Shown: piece after piece, positions 16,739-27,100 of the stretch | How positions within the stretch are numbered: position 1 is the stretch's first letter | Layout: each line of letters starts with the position of its first letter | NCBI RefSeq assembly: GCF_002368115.1 | Contig: NZ_AP018316.1 | Span: forward strand, 2,567,025-2,631,024 | Length of the DNA: 64,000 nt | From: Dolichospermum compactum NIES-806 | Lineage (GTDB): Bacteria > Cyanobacteriota > Cyanobacteriia > Cyanobacteriales > Nostocaceae | Direction of reading: 5' to 3' | Made by a program: the position numbers and the translations under genes | The notes under the pieces: generated by a model | Told to the model about the DNA's origin: nothing | The model's input: only the letters and a program-made list of their open reading frames with translations | Database searches by the model: none

Positions 16739-16942
16739 GTGTATTTAACTCCAAAAAGCGGTTTATTTTTAGGTGGTGCTTGTATTGCAGCGATCGCGGC
16801 TGTTGGTTCAGTTTTTGAATTAAGTTATGGAGAACCAGATTTTGGTGTCCCAACCACTGCCATTATCCTAGCTTTGAGCATTCCGCTCACAGTATTATTT
16901 TTTATTGCCGCAGTGAAGGATGCACGAGATAATATAGGATAA
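16739..16942 (+). CDS. Small two-helix membrane protein, function unknown
   Basis: 67 residues from a GTG at 16739, 12 bp after def. Two hydrophobic segments (about residues 8-26 and 41-59) are joined by a short acidic loop (ELSYGEPDFGVP) and end in a charged KDARDNIG. It looks like a genuine small membrane protein; I do not recognise a named family. Co-transcription with def is likely from spacing. Confidence 0.7.
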   Translation: MYLTPKSGLFLGGACIAAIAAVGSVFELSYGEPDFGVPTTAIILALSIPLTVLFFIAAVKDARDNIG

Positions 16943-17079
16943 GCATCAGGTATATGAAAAAGGTAAGAGGATGAATGAGGAATGCACACTTCACCCTTTT
17001 ACCTTTTATTTTTTACTAAGTAATTGGTAATTGAGAGGTAGAATCTTTATTTTTGGATTTAGATCAATAAAAGAGAATC

Positions 17080-17886
17080 ATGCTACCAACTTCTACCCCC
17101 ATACTCCGACTTTCCCAAGGACATCTCAACTTACTCACAGCTTGTCCGCGCAAATTCCAACATAGCTACTTAGAACAACTAAATACTCCTCTAGATCCTA
17201 CACACGAAGAATATCAAATTTTAGGTAGTCGGTTTCACTTGCTGATGCAGCAACGAGAAATGAATTTACCTATTAATAAATTACTACAAGCAGATCCTCA
17301 ATTACAAAATTGGATGACTGAATTTAGCAAAATTGCTCCAGAAATATTTATAACTAATATTGATAATCAAACCTTTCGAGAAAGCGAACATTATCGAACA
17401 TTACAAATTGGCAATTATCTCCTCACAGTCATTTATGATTTATTAATTGCCGACCAAAATCAAGCCCAAATTCTCGACTGGAAAACCTATCCCCAACCAC
17501 CTAAAAGAGAAAAATTAGCTCAAAATTGGCAAACAAAACTTTATATGTACGTCATGGCAGAAACTAGCAACTATTTATTAGAAAATATTTCCCTAACTTA
17601 CTGGTTTGTAAAATCAAAAGAGCAAACTACAAATATTAAATTTTGTTATAATGAAAAAGAACATCAGAAAACAGCGCAGGAATTAAATCAACTATTAAAC
17701 AATCTCACACAGTGGGTGAAAGATTATCAAAATCATATATCATTACCCCAAATTGCCAAATCCCAGAAAATATGTGAATCTTGTCAATATGCCATGAGGT
17801 GTCAACGTCAAAAGATTAAGGAAGTAACTATAGATATTAACCAGAATTTTCCTAGTTTAGAAAATATTGCCGAAGTATCAGTTTGA
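17080..17886 (+). CDS. PD-(D/E)XK nuclease, RecB/Cas4-like
   Basis: 268 residues. LRLSQGHLNLLTACPRKFQH opens the PDDEXK_1-type fold, with Cys16-like as a possible cluster ligand. The active site reads YDLLIADQNQAQILDWKTY (Asp, then D-x-K), followed by the helix QNWQTKLYMYVMAE. Three Cys near the C-terminus (ICESCQYAMRCQR) complete a four-Cys pattern like the Fe-S clusters of Cas4 and AddB. It lies 67 bp before recJ, with a repeat between, so a joint role in DNA repair is a fair inference. No cas genes accompany it. Confidence 0.85.
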   Translation: MLPTSTPILRLSQGHLNLLTACPRKFQHSYLEQLNTPLDPTHEEYQILGSRFHLLMQQREMNLPINKLLQADPQLQNWMTEFSKIAPEIFITNIDNQTFRESEHYRTLQIGNYLLTVIYDLLIADQNQAQILDWKTYPQPPKREKLAQNWQTKLYMYVMAETSNYLLENISLTYWFVKSKEQTTNIKFCYNEKEHQKTAQELNQLLNNLTQWVKDYQNHISLPQIAKSQKICESCQYAMRCQRQKIKEVTIDINQNFPSLENIAEVSV

Positions 17887-17953
17887 ATTAATGAATAAGA
17901 TTGTCTCACGCAGAGGCGCGGAGAGAAATACAAAAGTTAGAATGTGATTTAAG

Positions 17954-20266
17954 ATGGAATGGATTTTAACAACACAAGAGAAACCCCCAGATTGGTTTAT
18001 TGAATTAGTGAAAAAATACGCACCAACAACAGGTGTTAACTTTGCTGCTCAATTATTTTGGCAAAGAGGAATTCAAGATCAGGAAAAGTTAGCGGCTTTT
18101 ATTAATTATCAAAGTTATCAACCTGCCAGTTCTTTTGAATTTGGACAAGAAATGAATTTGGCTGTACAACGATTAATAACTGCGGGCAAAACAGGAGAAA
18201 AAATTGCTATTTGGGGAGATTTTGATGCCGATGGAATTACCTCGACAGCGGTATTATGGGATGGTTTGGGTGAATTTTTTCAGCAACATCGTCAATTAAG
18301 TTATTATATTCCCAATCGCTTAACAGAATCTCATGGTTTAAATAAATCAGGAATTGATAATTTAGCAGCCCAAGGTTGTAAATTAATTATTACTTGTGAT
18401 ACAGGCAGTACAAATATTTCAGAAATCATCTATGCCCAAAATTTAGGGCTAGATGTAATTGTGACTGACCATCATACATTACCACCCGAACGCCCTCCAG
18501 TCATCGCCATTATTAACCCGCGTTATTTAGCACAAGAACATCCTTTATATCATCTTTCTGGTGTGGCAGTTGCTTATAAATTGGTAGAAGCATTATATAT
18601 CAGGTTGCCAGATATTCCCGAACATCCATTAACAGATTTATTAGATTTAGTAGCAGTAGGATTAATTGCCGATTTAGTCCAATTAAGTGGTGATTGTCGC
18701 TATTTGGCACAGTTGGGAATTCAACAATTACACACAGACTTTAAAAAAACACCATCAGCCAGAAGAAGACCAGGAGTGGGGAAGTTATTAGAATTATGCC
18801 AGAAAAGTGGCGATCGCCCCACAGATATTTCCTTTGGTTTGGGACCCCGCATTAACGCCGTTAGTCGCATTCATGGTGACGCTAGTTTCTGTGTAGAATT
18901 ATTAACCAGTAGAGATATGCAACGTTGTCAACAACTTGCAGAAGAAACAGAATTAGCTAATTCTCGTCGCAAATCTTTACAAAAAGATGTCCAAGCCCAA
19001 GTTACTAAAAAACTCAGTCAATTAGACTTATCAACCACCAGCGTTATTGTTTTAGAAGATCCTCAATGGGCAGGTGGTGTTTTAGGTCTGGTTGCCGGAC
19101 AAATTGCCCAAGAAACAGGGCGACCAACAATTTTGTTAAGTACAGAAGCAAAAGAAAATAAGACGGATTCTAGCCCATCTCTAGCACGAGGTTCAGCCCG
19201 TTCCATTAACTCCGTTGACTTATATCAATTAGTTCAAGAACAAGCCCATTTATTACATCGTTTTGGTGGACATCCCTTTGCAGCAGGGTTGAGTTTATTA
19301 GTAGAAAATATCCCCCTATTTACAGCCGCAATTAACCAGAAATTACGTCAATCTCTAGGAGGAATAAATCTCACTCCGACAGTACAAGCTGATTTGGTGG
19401 TGACAGTTGCCGATTTAGGCAAAGATTTATTTTTAGAATTAAAACTGTTAGAACCCTGTGGAATGGGTAATCCTATTCCCAAATTATTAATTAAAAACTG
19501 TTGGTTTGAAAATTCTTGGCATAAAAATGAACAAGATTTCAAAGGCAATAAAATCCAATATATTAAAACTGACTTTAATATTCGAGATAATTCTACCAAT
19601 AATCCGTTTCCGGGGATTTGGTGGGGACATTATAAAGAAGAACTGCCTATGGGTAGATGTGATTGTATTGCCGAAATTGATTTCAACAGCTTTAAAAAAC
19701 GTTATGAAATTAGATTAATCACCGTCCGTCCTAATAACGAAAGCGAATTAAAAACCAAAAATTCAGCATTGGTTTTAGATTGGCGAAATCAGGAAAACTT
19801 AACCGAACTAAACCCAGAACAATCATTATTAATTATGCAAGATTGTCCTACTAATTGGGATCATTTACGTTTATGGTTCAAGCAATCGCTCAATCAAAAA
19901 AAACAATTAGTTATTACTTGGAGAAAACCCCAGAATTTAAACCCCAAGGACATTTGGCTAACTTTAGTAGGAATTTCTAAATACCTCAGTCGCACAAACC
20001 AACCTGTTACCAGAATCAAACTTTTAGAAAAACTAGGTATTAGTGACCAAAGCCTATATTTGGGTTTTCAAGCATTAAAACACCTGGGATTTATCATCCA
20101 ACGTCAAGATAATCATTTACAAATAATCTGGGATTCTACACATCATCTCCAACCCGCAGATAATGTTATTAACCAATTTTTAGCCGCAGTCAGAGAAGAA
20201 CAATTCCAACGAGATTATTTTTTTCATGTGCCTTTATCTATTATCATTGCCATGATTGGTAAATAA
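17954..20266 (+). CDS. recJ: Single-stranded-DNA-specific exonuclease RecJ
   Basis: 770 residues. 5'-3' ssDNA exonuclease of recombination and mismatch repair. The DHH phosphoesterase motifs are in order: DFDADGITST (residues 89-98), CDTGS, VTDHH, and DLVAVGLIADL. The DHHA1 domain carries FGGHPFAAGLSL. An OB-fold domain follows (from about residue 475), and the final 150-200 residues form an extra region common in cyanobacterial RecJ, with a winged-helix-like stretch (VTRIKLLEKLGISDQSLYLG). Start ATG 17954. Confidence 0.93.
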   Translation: MEWILTTQEKPPDWFIELVKKYAPTTGVNFAAQLFWQRGIQDQEKLAAFINYQSYQPASSFEFGQEMNLAVQRLITAGKTGEKIAIWGDFDADGITSTAVLWDGLGEFFQQHRQLSYYIPNRLTESHGLNKSGIDNLAAQGCKLIITCDTGSTNISEIIYAQNLGLDVIVTDHHTLPPERPPVIAIINPRYLAQEHPLYHLSGVAVAYKLVEALYIRLPDIPEHPLTDLLDLVAVGLIADLVQLSGDCRYLAQLGIQQLHTDFKKTPSARRRPGVGKLLELCQKSGDRPTDISFGLGPRINAVSRIHGDASFCVELLTSRDMQRCQQLAEETELANSRRKSLQKDVQAQVTKKLSQLDLSTTSVIVLEDPQWAGGVLGLVAGQIAQETGRPTILLSTEAKENKTDSSPSLARGSARSINSVDLYQLVQEQAHLLHRFGGHPFAAGLSLLVENIPLFTAAINQKLRQSLGGINLTPTVQADLVVTVADLGKDLFLELKLLEPCGMGNPIPKLLIKNCWFENSWHKNEQDFKGNKIQYIKTDFNIRDNSTNNPFPGIWWGHYKEELPMGRCDCIAEIDFNSFKKRYEIRLITVRPNNESELKTKNSALVLDWRNQENLTELNPEQSLLIMQDCPTNWDHLRLWFKQSLNQKKQLVITWRKPQNLNPKDIWLTLVGISKYLSRTNQPVTRIKLLEKLGISDQSLYLGFQALKHLGFIIQRQDNHLQIIWDSTHHLQPADNVINQFLAAVREEQFQRDYFFHVPLSIIIAMIGK

Positions 20267-20324
20267 TCTCGTAGGAAACAGGGAAGAGGGAAGAGGTGAT
20301 AGAAGAAAAAATCTTCTTTTTTTT

Positions 20325-20378
20325 ACTCCGAACTCCAAACTCCAAATTCCGAACTCCGAACTCCGAACTCCGAACTCC
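20325..20378. repeat. 7-mer tandem repeat (AACTCCG type)
   Basis: ACTCCGAACTCCAAACTCC followed by about four AACTCCG units between the convergent recJ and the next gene. The repeat directly abuts the stop codon of the minus-strand gene. The nearby GGGAAGAGGGAAGAGG at 20280 is a second 7-mer family. Confidence 0.8.
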
Positions 20379-22931
20379 TTAACCCTCTTTTTGTTCTTGG
20401 AAAAACTTCTGATCAATAGTTTTCGTATATTCTCTATTAGCAGAAGTAGCCGTTATATGATAGTCAACTGAATTATCCACAAAGGGAACAGTTAACTTAA
20501 ATGTACCATCGGGATTAACCTTGACTTTTTGACCATCAATGGCGACATTTGCACCTGCTTCTGTAAAGCCATAAAAAACCAATTCTGTGTCAACAATAAC
20601 CCAGAAATCTGTACTGGGACGACTGAAAATACGAACTGTCCCAGAACGCGCTAAACACAACCACTGATTATCCCGATTCACATAACCAATTTCTGTCATA
20701 TAGTCCCGTTCACCTCTAGGAATAGGTACATAACAATCATTGATTGCGGTTTCACATTCGTATTGTGCATCGAACTGAGGACGCTGATAGCTCAGATCAA
20801 GATTGGTAACATCATAGACCCGGATAGCCAACATGGTAAATCCTTGATTGTGTAATGCTTGTTGATGATCTTCAGAAATATACCAAGATAGGTAAGCCCA
20901 TTTGGGAGTACGGGGTGTGAAAATAATTCTAGTATTTCCAGTCGCATTGATGGGATTAATATTAGTCCAGGCTTCTATTTCAGCATCTAATTCCATTGCT
21001 ATGGCTTCATTTGTAGCTGGGAGATGCAAGGGAGTAGGATATATCTCTTCTTCTATTTCCGGGGTATTGAGCGTAATTTGACTAGTAATAGCGTTTAAAG
21101 CCTCACCTAACTCGAATGGTAAGTCAATTGGTAAATCAGATAATAAATCTTGAGTTTGTCGTGATTGGCTGACTGGTTGAGGTGTTTGGGTTAGGTTCAG
21201 AACTTCTGTTACGCTGTTATCTGGCTTCACTGGTGTGGGGGTAATACCAAGTAATTCTGATAAGGACGTAATCTTTTGATTAGATTTAGTTACAGGCCTT
21301 TCTAGTGCTTCTAATGGAACATTACTGACTTCATTTGTGGAAATATCTGCATTAATTGGCTGGTGGTGAATATTCAGGATTTGTGGAAAGTGACTATTGA
21401 CGACAATAACAGGATCTTCTGTCTCCCAAGCCACTTCATCATAGTTGAGATCAAGATTAATTTCGGGCATTTTCTGAATTTGATTATTGGGAGAAGTCGT
21501 CTGTGGTACATCTATAGTGGCTATATTACTGACTGCCGTTATTTCCTTGTCATCATCTTCTTTGTAGGAATTTGCACCATTAAGTCCATTGCCATTACTA
21601 TTTAATATTGATGCAAATGCTTCTGAATCTGACAGAGTAAACATGGTCTCTGGCAGAGAATCACTGTCTGGATTTGAGGATATCTGCGCTTTTTCAAGTT
21701 CTAGCGAAGCGCCGCTGTTGGCAGTTCGCTTTTTTCTTCTCAACCACAATGGTAAAAAGGTACTTAATCCCGCAATTAGCAATAAAGGCATTAGTAAGAA
21801 AAACCTCATATTTTTGGTAATCATTGAGGGATTATCAAAGGGATTTATTAACTGTGTTTCCCCTTCAGCTTTTTTAGGTTCGGGTATAACTAATGTTTCT
21901 GGCGTTGGTATTACTAAAGAGGGACTTTGAGAAACTGAAGGGGTTGCTGTAGGAGTTTCTGAAGAGGTTACTGTAGGAATTGCTGTAGAGACGTTAGCCA
22001 TAGGTACAGACATAGTTTGTATTGATCTGGCTGCAATAGCAATTGCCTCTGCTTCTTTAGCAGCTTTTATAGACTCTTCTCCTGGTTTGGCTAAAACAAA
22101 ACCTAGAAAATCTCTAACTTTAGGACTGGGATTTTCTTTATAAACGTAAACAAAAGACTGGAAAAAAGGATATTTAGAATTATCTGGCAAAAGATCTTGT
22201 ACTTTTAATACCCGCACATCTGGCAACTTAGAAATTTGACTTGCTAACACATAGCTAATGCCGTCATTACTTAATTCATTAATAATGTTAGGTGTGTTAT
22301 CTTCCACCATTTGCACCGCATTAGTACCTGTTAATAGTTGGCCAGATTTAAATACTGAATATTCACCAAAGGAATTACGAGTATCACTATCGAAGGGACG
22401 ATCTATAAATCTAATATTACCTTTAGCATTTCCCAATTGTGACCAATCTGTAATTTCTCCGCGAAAAACCTTGGCAAATTGCTCAGTAGTCAGACCATCA
22501 TAGAAGGGATTATTCATACCAACAATGATGGCGATTTGTTCTCGACGCACTAGCACCTGTTTTAAACCTTGTGCTTTTTCTTCTGGAGTGAGTTTGCGAC
22601 CAAGGGATGCTATATCAGCTTTACCATTTACAACCGCTTTTACGGCATCTTCATTGCCATTGATAGCAATTTCTACCTTAGTTCCCGAAAACTGGGTTTC
22701 AAAGTTTTCTTTTAAGCGTTTGTTGACAAGTAGGGAGTTACGAGAACTATCAACTTTAACTACAGTCCCATTTTCTACTTTTTCTGGTAGGGGAAAATCT
22801 GGAGTCTCATTCTTGGATTCTGCTTGGATGGGTAGGGAAATTAAGAAATTTGCTACCATTGGACTGGTAACTATAGCCACTACTAAGGCCAGTTTGATAA
22901 TTACAGGATTTTTTTGTTGTTGTTGCCACAT
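20379..22931 (-). CDS. PstS-like substrate-binding domain fused to a DUF4912 domain
   Basis: About 850 residues from ATG 22931; the open frame extends 47 codons further, but MWQQQQKNPVIIKLALVVAI is a normal signal-anchor start. Domains in order: a PstS-type periplasmic binding domain (about residues 50-300; GKADIASLGRKLTPEEKAQG and FRGEITDWSQLG are typical), a Ser/Thr/Pro-rich linker, a transmembrane helix (FFLLMPLLLIAGLSTFLPLW) with a basic RRKKR stop-transfer, a long acidic disordered segment, a DUF4912 domain (IIFTPRTPKWAYLSWYISED through WLCLARSGTVRIFSRP) and a C-terminal beta-rich IPT-like part. The layout suggests a sensor that reads a periplasmic ligand and acts inside; the ligand is unknown. 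It is not a normal PstS, because no pstCAB genes follow. Confidence 0.8.
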   Translation of the reverse strand: MWQQQQKNPVIIKLALVVAIVTSPMVANFLISLPIQAESKNETPDFPLPEKVENGTVVKVDSSRNSLLVNKRLKENFETQFSGTKVEIAINGNEDAVKAVVNGKADIASLGRKLTPEEKAQGLKQVLVRREQIAIIVGMNNPFYDGLTTEQFAKVFRGEITDWSQLGNAKGNIRFIDRPFDSDTRNSFGEYSVFKSGQLLTGTNAVQMVEDNTPNIINELSNDGISYVLASQISKLPDVRVLKVQDLLPDNSKYPFFQSFVYVYKENPSPKVRDFLGFVLAKPGEESIKAAKEAEAIAIAARSIQTMSVPMANVSTAIPTVTSSETPTATPSVSQSPSLVIPTPETLVIPEPKKAEGETQLINPFDNPSMITKNMRFFLLMPLLLIAGLSTFLPLWLRRKKRTANSGASLELEKAQISSNPDSDSLPETMFTLSDSEAFASILNSNGNGLNGANSYKEDDDKEITAVSNIATIDVPQTTSPNNQIQKMPEINLDLNYDEVAWETEDPVIVVNSHFPQILNIHHQPINADISTNEVSNVPLEALERPVTKSNQKITSLSELLGITPTPVKPDNSVTEVLNLTQTPQPVSQSRQTQDLLSDLPIDLPFELGEALNAITSQITLNTPEIEEEIYPTPLHLPATNEAIAMELDAEIEAWTNINPINATGNTRIIFTPRTPKWAYLSWYISEDHQQALHNQGFTMLAIRVYDVTNLDLSYQRPQFDAQYECETAINDCYVPIPRGERDYMTEIGYVNRDNQWLCLARSGTVRIFSRPSTDFWVIVDTELVFYGFTEAGANVAIDGQKVKVNPDGTFKLTVPFVDNSVDYHITATSANREYTKTIDQKFFQEQKEG

Positions 22932-23072
22932 ATATCTCTGATTTAGCCAATATAAATGAACTACTCGCCAATAATCAAAATATTGTTTGATTGAGCAATG
23001 CCTTATCCAAATTGGAAAAAGCCTTGATTTGTAGGTTAAACTGTTTGCTTTAGCGTTAACCAGCCATAGCAT

Positions 23073-24147
23073 AAAATTTAAAAAATGCGTTAGGTTACGC
23101 TTTGGCTTAACCCAACCTACAGAAAATGGCTAAGGTATTGATTGAGAAGATGGGTTAATTATACAGCCTGAGTTATTTTTATCTGTAATAACACAAGTGA
23201 TTAAATTAAAACAGGAGTCAGGAGGAATCAGTAGGGATTTAGCAATGCTCAACCTAAACTTGTAGAGAAGGCGAAATTAATATATGCTTTATATTTGCGC
23301 TTTGTGTTTAATTTAAATTTTATTTCAACCAAGCACTATTAAGTTAAAAGTGTGCTATAGTTGTTCCAAGATGTCCTTTGAAGCAAAGTGGCGATTACTG
23401 ACTATTGAAAATGTTGACAAAACTGAAAATTTATATATAGATTTTTAAGTATTTAATTTGATAAAACAATTAAAATTTAGATAGAGTAAGTAGATGGGCG
23501 TTAAAAATTGTCGTTGGGGCAAGGGAACAGGGAACTCTTAACTGGGAACAGGAAGAGAGTTTTGAGTGATTTTACTTTTCTTCACATACCTTTAAATTTT
23601 TCTGTTCACCTACTTAAATTGCAGATTAATAACGTACAAGATATAACTGCAAAGCCAGACACCAAAACAGTTTTAATCCTTATTACTGCTCATAGTCTGT
23701 TAGAGTTATCCAAATTAAACAAAATATCCCAAAATTTGCAGCAGTGTAGGCCTCTTGATCGCTAACAAGTCCTATGACAAAATTAATGACACAACTGATT
23801 TTTCTGTTCCCCCTTTCCTATTCCTTTGCCATAACGACAATTTTGGTTCTTCGGTACTTATTATGCTAAATAATTTTGTCAACCCCTAAAATCCTGATAT
23901 CGTAAGGATTTTACGTTAATTCATCGGTGAATTTGATATAAATTTGCCATCAAAAACAATGAAACCCTTTATTTATATGGGTTATGGGGTAAATAAACTC
24001 ATATTTGGCATAACAGGTACGGAAGAACCATGTTGGGTTTCACTTCGTTCAACCCAAGCTACGAAAATTAAATTAATATTCTCTTTCATAAGGGGAGCGG
24101 TAGAACCGATTTTTTTAGTAAACCCTCATTAGCATAGTCTTATCGGT
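23073..24147. other. Gene-free kilobase rich in dispersed repeats
   Basis: Holds a GGTTACGC...AACCCAACCTACA palindrome (about 23088-23122), MITE copy 2 (23487-23616), a degenerate piece resembling that element's end (TTGCCATAACGACAATTTT at about 23827) and another palindrome, GTTGGGTTTCACTTCGTTCA then ACCCAAGC (24031-24057). Short open frames here run across repeats and have no gene-like features. Confidence 0.75.
23487..23616 (+). mobile_element. 130-bp MITE-like repeat, copy 2
   Basis: TAAGTAGATG to CACCTACTTA (one mismatch in the left end). The interior includes AAAATTGTCGTTGGGGCAAG, then GGAACTCTTAACTGGGAACA and TTTGAGTGATTTTACTTTTC, nearly identical to copy 3 and to the reverse complement of copy 1. 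Confidence 0.85.
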
Positions 24148-27100
24148 ATGAAAGTAGTTACAGAAGTATTTATTGATCAAATAAAGCCATTAAACCCATT
24201 AGTTGATGGACTGAATGAGAAGTTAATTGATTTACCTAGTTTACATCAAATTATTGATTATTCTCCTGTAACTATTAGTCATGATAGTTATGTGATGGAT
24301 GCTCTTAACTTGATGAACCAGGTTACAGTTAATCATCCAACCCAAGAAGCAAAAGACTATGTTTTGGTGGTAGAGGGTAAGAAATTACAAGGAATTTTTA
24401 CAATTAAGGATGTATTGAGGGTAGTTGCTTCAAATACTAACCTATCAGCGATGAAAATGGCGGATGTGATGAATCGGCCACCAATTACCCTAAAAAAATC
24501 AGATTATGAGCATATTTTGACCGTGTTGGCACTTTTAAAGCAGCATGGTATTCAACATTTACCTATAGTAGATGATGAAGAAAACTTAATCGGTATTGTC
24601 CATGAAAAAGACTTATTACAAAGCTTAAATATAGAAAAAATAGTGGGTGTGCTTGAGGCATTACAGGAAAATTGTGCAGATTCTCATACAAAACACACAG
24701 CAATTAATCAAGAATTAGAAGTAATTCGCTGGCAAACTTATAATTATTTACAACAATGGGTGAAAGAAGAGGTTGCTGATAGTGTAGAAATTAATCTGCA
24801 ACTTCAAGAAACCTTAGAAGAATTGCAAATTGCAGAAGAAGAACTGCGGCAACAAAATGAACAATTGATCTATTCTCGTGAAATTACTGAAGCAGAAAGA
24901 CAGCGTTATCAAAATTTATTTGAATTTGCACCTAATGGTTATTTAGTAACTGATAGTTTAGGTATAATTCAACAGGCTAATTATGCAGCAGCATCCTTAT
25001 TATCTGTACGTCAAAATCATCTGACTGGCAAGCCGTTAGTGGTGTATATTGCTGAACAAAACCGCTCTCAATTCGTATCCCAGTTAAAAAAATTGCAGCA
25101 TTTACAGGAATGGGAAATAAATTTCCAGCCTCGCAAAGGTGTGTTATTTTATGCCAGTGTGAGAGTAAATCCTATATCTGATAGTGAAGGTAAGCAAACT
25201 GGGTTATTGTGGTCAATAACTGATATTAGCGATAGCAAGAAATTAGAGGCAGCCCTCCGTCAAGATAGCGATGTTTTGGAAACCAGAGTAAAAGAACGCA
25301 CGGCAGAATTAGTGATTGCTAATGAGCGATTGCAACAGGAAATCGTGGAACGGGAACAGATTCAAGAGTCTTTACAAGAAAGTGAAGCTCGACTCACATT
25401 GGCATTGGAAGCAGGTAAAATTGGGATTTGGGATTGGCAGATCCAAATCAATGAAACTCTCTGGTCTCCTAATTTGGGTTTAATGTATGGTTTACCTATT
25501 GATACTTTATCTCCTAATTGTGAAGAATTTCTCAAGTTAATCTATCCTGAAGACCGTGAGCGGTTTCAAAAATGTGTGAGTGCCTCTATTGAGAAAAAAG
25601 TTGATTTTGTCTGTGAGTATCGGATAGTTGGTGGTGATAGTAGTCTAACTTGGTTGAGTTCTAGAGGAAAAGTTTACTGTAATGAAAATGGTGAACCGAT
25701 GCGGATGATTGGTACTACTAGAGATATTTCTGAACGGAAGGCAACTGAACAGCAAATCTCTGAACAAGCTGCCCTTTTAGATATTGCAACTGATGCAATT
25801 TTCGTCCGTGATTTTCAAGCCCAGATTCTTTTTTGGAATCAGGGTGCAGAGAAGATATATGGGTGGAAAAGTCAGGAGGTTTTAGACAAGAATCCCAGGG
25901 ATATTTTTTATGATTCAACTTCCCATGAGCAAGAGATCATTCCTCTGAAAACTGTAGTGAGATTGGGAAGTTGGCAGGGTGAATTACGCAAACGGACACA
26001 ATCAAATCAACTAATTATTGTTCAAAGTCGTTGGACATTGATGTTAGATACTGATGGACAGCCTAAATCTATTCTCACGGTAGATACTGATATTACTGAG
26101 AAGAAACAACTAGAAGAGCAGTTTGCCCGCGCTCAACAAATGGAAATTCATGCTAAGAGAATGGAAAGTATTGGAACTTTAGCTGGTGGGATTGCTCACA
26201 ATATCAATAATCATTTAACACCGATTTTAGGATATGCTCAATTGCTTAAAAGTAAATCTTCGTTAGATAAAGATAATTGTTTGCAAATGTTAACAACTAT
26301 TGAGGCTAATGCTAAAAAAGGGGCAGCTTTGGTAAGACAACTTTTATCTTTTGCGAAGGGCGTAGAGATTCAATATACAATTATTCAGATTAGTGATTTG
26401 ATTAGGGATACTATTCAGATAGCTAAGGAAACATTTTCTTTTCCCCAATCTATCACATTTTTCACCGATATCCCGCCAAAATTATGGACGGTATCTGGGG
26501 ATAAGAATGAACTGGAACAAGTATTAATTAACTTAATGGTTAATGCTGGTCATGCTATGCCTAATGGTGGCAATCTGTCTATTTCTGCGGAAAATTTGTA
26601 TATTAGTGAAGAGATGAGACGGATAAATCATTATGCTGCTGTGGGGAATTATATTGTGATTACCGTGGAAGATACGGGGACGGGGATGCCACCGGAAATA
26701 TTAGAAAGAATATTTGAGCCATTTTTTACTACTAAGGATATTGGCAAGGGAACAGGATTAGGACTATCAACAGTGCTAGGAACGATTAAAAGTCACAAGG
26801 GTTTTATTAATGTTGATAGTGAAGTGGGGAAAGGCAGTAAATTTAAAGTATTTTTACCATCGGTAAATCAGGAAGTTATCGCTTTAGAACCGGATTATCT
26901 GGAAATGTATCCAGGACGGGGAGAGTTAATTTTGGTGGTAGATGATGAACCCCAAGTGCTGGAAGTTACGAAAAATATTTTAGAAAGTTACAATTATCAA
27001 ACTATTACTGCTAAAAATGGGATGGAGGCGATCGCTATTTATGCACGGTACAAACAGCAAATTAGAGTAGTGTTGATGGATATGATGATGCCAGAAATGG

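Noticed and set aside
23944..24132. 62-residue open frame before the hybrid kinase
   Set aside because: Runs through an AACCCAAGC palindrome and lacks protein-like conservation or a plausible start signal.
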